Part shown: in pieces, positions 51,474 through 54,381 of the stretch
How the letters are laid out: the number at the start of each line of letters is the position of its first letter
How positions within the stretch are numbered: the first letter of the stretch is position 1
NCBI RefSeq assembly: GCF_011044975.1
Contig: NZ_JAAKZV010000024.1
Span: 1 to 54,381, forward strand
DNA length: 54,381 nt
Direction: 5' to 3'
From: Streptomyces coryli
GTDB lineage: Bacteria > Actinomycetota > Actinomycetes > Streptomycetales > Streptomycetaceae
Made by a program: the position numbers and the translations under genes
The notes under the pieces: model-generated
Seen by the model: only the letters and a program-made list of their open reading frames with translations
The model's database searches: none
Told to the model about the DNA's origin: nothing

Positions 51474-52343
51474 ATGGCCAAGGACAAGAAGGCGCGGGTC
51501 GACGACCTGCGTGAGCTGCTGCGCGTAGCCCCCGGCCGGCAGGTCGACCTCGCCGCGTACGATGCCCGCGCCACCCCCGCAGGACCGCAGAAGAAGGCCG
51601 CGGGCCGCGAGGCCATCGCCGCCATGGGCGCGGAGCTCGCCCATCTCCAGGAGCGGCTCTACGCCGCCTCCACCGCGGGCGACCGCCGCCGGCTGCTGCT
51701 CGTGCTGCAGGGCATAGACACCTCCGGCAAGGGCGGCACCGTCAAGCATGTGATCGGGCTCTTCAACCCCTCCGGCTGCCGTATCCGCGCCTTCAAGCAG
51801 CCGACGGACGAGGAGCGCAAGCACCACTTCCTGTGGCGCATCCGGAAAGAGCTCCCCGAGGCGGGCGAGATCGGCATCTTCGACCGCTCGCACTACGAGG
51901 ACGTGCTCATCGTCCGCGTCCACGAGCTGGTCCCGAAGGACGTCTGGTCGGGCCGCTACGACGAGATCAACCGCTTCGAGCAGTCGCTGGCGGACGACGG
52001 CGTCACGGTCGTCAAGTGCTTCCTGCACATCAGCAAGGACAAGCAGCACGAGCGGCTGCTGGCCCGGCTCGACAACCCGGACAAGTACTGGAAGTTCAAC
52101 CCGGGCGACATCGAGGAGCGGCAGCACTGGGACGACTACCAGGCCGCGTACGCCGAGGTGCTGTCGCGCTGCTCGACGCCGCAGGCGCCGTGGTACGTGA
52201 TCCCGGCCGACCGCAAGTGGTACCGCAACTGGGCGGTGTCGCGGCTGCTGCTTGAGCAGCTGCGGGAGCTCGACCCGCGTTACCCGGAGGCGGACTTCGA
52301 CGTGGCGGCGTGCCGGGAGCGGCTGCTGGCGGAGCGGTCGTGA
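51474..52343 (+). CDS. ppk2: polyphosphate kinase 2 family protein
   Basis: A 289-residue single-domain PPK2, polyphosphate:nucleotide phosphotransferase, which moves phosphate between polyphosphate and nucleotides. Walker A is LLVLQGIDTSGKGGTVKHVI, the lid has FKQPTDEERKHHFLWRI, and Walker B is IGIFDRSHYEDVLIVRVHE. Other traits are FLHISKDKQHERLLARLDNP and the ending WYVIPADRKWYRNW. It follows the phosphate-regulated phosphatase, fitting a phosphate-balance unit. Whether it favours ADP, GDP or AMP cannot be told. Confidence 0.95.
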   Translation: MAKDKKARVDDLRELLRVAPGRQVDLAAYDARATPAGPQKKAAGREAIAAMGAELAHLQERLYAASTAGDRRRLLLVLQGIDTSGKGGTVKHVIGLFNPSGCRIRAFKQPTDEERKHHFLWRIRKELPEAGEIGIFDRSHYEDVLIVRVHELVPKDVWSGRYDEINRFEQSLADDGVTVVKCFLHISKDKQHERLLARLDNPDKYWKFNPGDIEERQHWDDYQAAYAEVLSRCSTPQAPWYVIPADRKWYRNWAVSRLLLEQLRELDPRYPEADFDVAACRERLLAERS

Positions 52344-52365
52344 ACCCGCGGCCGTAAGCCGTATG

Positions 52366-52387
52366 ACGCACCGTCACCCCGGTGCGT
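52366..52387 (+). terminator. terminator after ppk2
   Basis: ACGCACCG and CGGTGCGT form an 8-bp stem around TCACCC, 22 bases after the ppk2 stop. The remaining bases up to the next gene hold a TACGTT six bases before the ATG at 52444, a possible leaderless -10. Confidence 0.6.
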
Positions 52388-52443
52388 AGGCCATCCGAAG
52401 ACCACGGCGCGCATGCCCTGCGGTGCGACTTTACGTTCCCCCT

Positions 52444-53274
52444 ATGATCCGCGCTTCCCGCCTCGCCGCCGTATTCACCGCCGCCGCCGCCGTGCTCCTC
52501 ACCGCCTGCGGCACGCCCTCGTCCCCCGGGACCCACGAGCCGTCGCCCTCCACCACCGCCGAGCAGAAGGCCCCGCACGCCCGCCACGCCGCGAAGAAGC
52601 GCGCCCTCGCGCCGGTGTGGCGGCACGGCGGCCGCGCCGAGAAGGTCGTGGCGCTCACCTTCGACGCCGACATGACCGCCGACCAGGGCGAACGGGCCGC
52701 GGGCGGCGAGCGCTTCGACAACCCGCAGCTGATCTCCACCCTGAAGCGCCTGAAGGTCCCGTCGACGATCTTCATGACGGGCGCCTGGGCCTCGCAGTAC
52801 CAGGACCAGGCCCGCGCCATCGGCCGTAACGACCTCTTCGAGGTCGCCAACCACTCCTACTCGCACTACGCCTTCACCCCGTCGAAGTGCTTCGGCCTGC
52901 CGAGCCTGGAGCAGGACAGGATGCGCGCCGACGTCGAACGCGCGAGTGCCGCCTTCCGGCGCGCCGGGGTGCGCAACACCGTGCCGTACTTCCGCTTCCC
53001 CGGCGGCTGCTACAACGACCGCTCACTGCGCGCGCTCGCCCCGCTCGGGATCACAGCGGTCCAGTGGGACACCGAGAGCGGCGACGCCTTCGCGACGGAC
53101 GCGGAGGCGGTGGCGACGGAGGTACTCGACGGCGTCCGCCCCGGCTCGGTGGTGGTCATGCACTGCACGCGCAGCGCGGCACCGGTGACAGAGGAGGCGG
53201 TACGCAAGATCGTCCCGAAGCTGCGGGCGCAGGGGTACCGCTTCGTAAAGGTGTCGGACCTGATGGCGAGCTAG
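52444..53274 (+). CDS. polysaccharide deacetylase family lipoprotein
   Basis: A 276-residue NodB-fold protein. The signal runs to lipobox LLTACG, so it is anchored at the outer membrane face. The NodB motifs are VVALTFDADMTAD (motif 1, with DAD where DDG is usual), NHSYSH (metal HxxxH), YFRFPGGCYNDRSL (motif 3), VQWDTESGD and VVMHCTRS. The family removes acetyl or formyl groups from amino sugars of wall polymers. The aspartate pair of motif 1 is shifted, which may mark an actinobacterial subgroup rather than loss of activity. A Ser/Pro/Thr linker precedes the domain. Confidence 0.9.
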   Translation: MIRASRLAAVFTAAAAVLLTACGTPSSPGTHEPSPSTTAEQKAPHARHAAKKRALAPVWRHGGRAEKVVALTFDADMTADQGERAAGGERFDNPQLISTLKRLKVPSTIFMTGAWASQYQDQARAIGRNDLFEVANHSYSHYAFTPSKCFGLPSLEQDRMRADVERASAAFRRAGVRNTVPYFRFPGGCYNDRSLRALAPLGITAVQWDTESGDAFATDAEAVATEVLDGVRPGSVVVMHCTRSAAPVTEEAVRKIVPKLRAQGYRFVKVSDLMAS

Positions 53275-53281
53275 GCGGGCA

Positions 53282-53428
53282 TCACCCGGAGCAGGCGGTC
53301 CGCTGCGCCTCGTGCCATTCGCATACGGGACAGAGCGTGACGCCCTTGCGAGAGGCCGGGTACTCGGTGGGCTCGCCGCAGTGCACGCAGTCGGCGCGGG
53401 GCTCGTCTTCGGTGGGTGTGGCGGACAT
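53282..53428 (-). CDS. 48-residue zinc-ribbon-like protein
   Basis: A very small protein with two CxxC pairs (CVHCGEPTEYP and LCPVCEWHEAQ), enough for one zinc ion. It starts at ATG 53428, 8 bases after the stop of the ABC permease gene, and is probably the last gene of that operon. It ends convergent with the deacetylase. It resembles the small actinobacterial zinc-finger proteins of unknown role; no function is claimed. Confidence 0.6.
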   Translation of the reverse strand: MSATPTEDEPRADCVHCGEPTEYPASRKGVTLCPVCEWHEAQRTACSG

Positions 53429-53436
53429 GGGGGCAC

Positions 53437-54093
53437 TCAACCCCGCCGGGCGGCGGCCGCGCAAGCCACGCCGACCGCCACCGCCGCGGCGGCAGCTGCG
53501 CCCGCGAGGGGCAGCCACGGCACTGGGATCGTGCCCTGGCGCGATGCGGCGACCAGGTCGGAGACCGCGGCGTTCGCCGGCGAGCCGCCGGCCACCAGTA
53601 CCGCGAGCGCCGACAGCGCCGTGGCGGGCACGGACCAGCCGGGGCGGCGCAGCAGCGGCCGGTTGCACAGCGCGCCGACCGCCGTCCCGACCAGCGCGCA
53701 CGCCGTCGCAGCTATCAGCCCGGACCCCGCGGTGCGTACGACGGGCCCGGCACCCTCGGGACCGTCGCTGATCGCGGCGGTGACCGCCGTACCGACCGCG
53801 CCGAGCGCGACGGCGGCGAACAGCCCCGTCGCGACCGCCGCCAGATGCACCCGCCAGGGCCGCTGAGCCGCCGCCGCGACGGCCCGCGCCGCGTCCGGCT
53901 CGGCATTGACACAGACACGCACCAGCCACGCAGTGACCGGCAGCAGCGCGGCGGCGGCGAAGCCGAGGGAGTCCAGGACGGGGTCACCGGCGCGGACCCC
54001 GATGCCGACGATGACCGCGTAGAGGAGGACCGGCGGCAACCAGCGCTGGGAGCGGAGGAGGAGGGCGGCGTCGTAGCGGAGGAGGGCGATCAC
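53437..54093 (-). CDS. ABC transporter membrane protein
   Basis: A 218-residue membrane protein with about six hydrophobic segments, opening VIALLRYDAALLLRSQRWLPP as in ABC-2-type export permeases. It lacks a clear EAA loop, which fits an exporter. GTG at 54093 overlaps the ATPase stop (GTGA) and has an AGGGAGA ribosome site. An upstream in-frame ATG is rejected because it lies inside the ATPase gene. Substrate unknown. Confidence 0.82.
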   Translation of the reverse strand: MIALLRYDAALLLRSQRWLPPVLLYAVIVGIGVRAGDPVLDSLGFAAAALLPVTAWLVRVCVNAEPDAARAVAAAAQRPWRVHLAAVATGLFAAVALGAVGTAVTAAISDGPEGAGPVVRTAGSGLIAATACALVGTAVGALCNRPLLRRPGWSVPATALSALAVLVAGGSPANAAVSDLVAASRQGTIPVPWLPLAGAAAAAAVAVGVACAAAARRG

Positions 54094-54381
54094 CGAGGGT
54101 CTCCCTGTGCCGGGTCGGACGGGTCGCTGGGGTTGACTGGGTCGACCGGAGGCACCGGATTGACCGACCGGATGCGCCACGGCGGCCGGGCGTCGAGCAG
54201 CGCGCGCAGGGCGGCGTTCACCTCGGGCTCGGGCACGGTGATGCGGACCGCGCCGTCGGCAGACGGCTCCGCCGCGCAGCCGGCGGGCAGTTCGGCGGGG
54301 AGGGTCGCGCCGGGCGGGCCCTCGGCCTCGATGGCCGCGTTCGCCTCGGGCCCCCGCGCGGCCCCGGCCGCCCGCAAAGCC
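54090..54381 (-). CDS. ABC transporter ATP-binding protein, C-terminal part
   Basis: Only the last 96 or so residues are in the window; the gene continues past the right edge. The segment VRITVPEPEVNAALRALLDA, then PPWRIRSVNP is like the accessory C-terminal domain of exporter ATPases, which usually ends with a sequence reading I-x-x-V. A Pro/Asp-rich tail follows (PPVDPVNPSDPSDPAQGD). The ATPase core is not seen, so the call rests on this pattern and on the overlapping permease gene. Confidence 0.65.
   Translation of the reverse strand, partial: ALRAAGAARGPEANAAIEAEGPPGATLPAELPAGCAAEPSADGAVRITVPEPEVNAALRALLDARPPWRIRSVNPVPPVDPVNPSDPSDPAQGDPR

Noticed and set aside
49986-52127. Minus-strand frame spanning phoX-like and ppk2
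   Set aside because: It crosses two good plus-strand genes and their hairpins; composition is that of a shadow frame.
54100-54170. Internal promoter or repeat array at the end of the ABC ATPase gene
   Set aside because: The repeated GGTCGGA/GGGTCGA-like units simply encode the Pro/Asp-rich tail of the protein.

Overview
The window looks like a chromosomal segment of a Streptomyces-type actinomycete. GC content is very high, starts are often GTG, genes overlap by 4 bp (GTGA/ATGA), and the content is typical: an AfsR/SARP-like regulator, an NB-ARC-LuxR regulator, a streptogrisin-like protease, several carbohydrate ABC systems and many secreted enzymes. I see no rRNA, tRNA, CRISPR array, insertion sequence or phage gene. 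No stretch longer than 300 bases lacks a gene.

Layout. (1) 1-2.5 kb: the 3' part of a PQQ operon (pqqB end, pqqC, pqqD, pqqE), running tail-on into a LysR gene. (2) 3.5-12 kb: a small zinc protein, a VOC/AraC pair, a polar amino-acid ABC system, a short SARP-NB-ARC regulator, two methyltransferases and a TetR gene with two clear operators. (3) 12-22 kb: a six-gene minus-strand operon with ribose-type ABC transporter (ATPase, two permeases, binding protein), a TIM-barrel sugar isomerase, and a secreted ThuA/PQQ-type sugar dehydrogenase/PKD/CBM protein. A divergent ROK regulator faces it. (4) 22-25.5 kb: katG and a secreted serine hydrolase. (5) 25.7-34.4 kb: an arabinan/arabinoxylan locus with a secreted GH51 arabinofuranosidase, an exported aldose epimerase, an intracellular GH51 enzyme and an oligosaccharide ABC importer. 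Its three promoters share one architecture. (6) 34.5-43 kb: a streptogrisin-like protease, then DeoR and a xylose/ribose-type ABC operon with FGGY kinase, histidine phosphatase and an unassigned secreted protein. (7) 43-54.4 kb: a LuxR regulator, msrB, murC, a small unknown, a RibD-like reductase, zapE, a PhoX-family phosphatase behind a PHO-box-like repeat, ppk2, a polysaccharide deacetylase and the start of an ABC exporter locus.

How the parts may work together. Regions 1 and 3 may be linked: PQQ made by PqqBCDE could be the cofactor of the secreted sugar dehydrogenase in region 3. The ATPase gene of that operon carries two TTA codons, so bldA tRNA could gate it. Region 5 is a complete secrete-import-hydrolyse route for arabinose side chains. 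Region 6 pairs sugar uptake with a kinase and a phosphatase but shows no isomerase, dehydrogenase or aldolase. Region 7 joins phosphate release to polyphosphate metabolism.

Functions come from motif recognition by eye. No database search was run.
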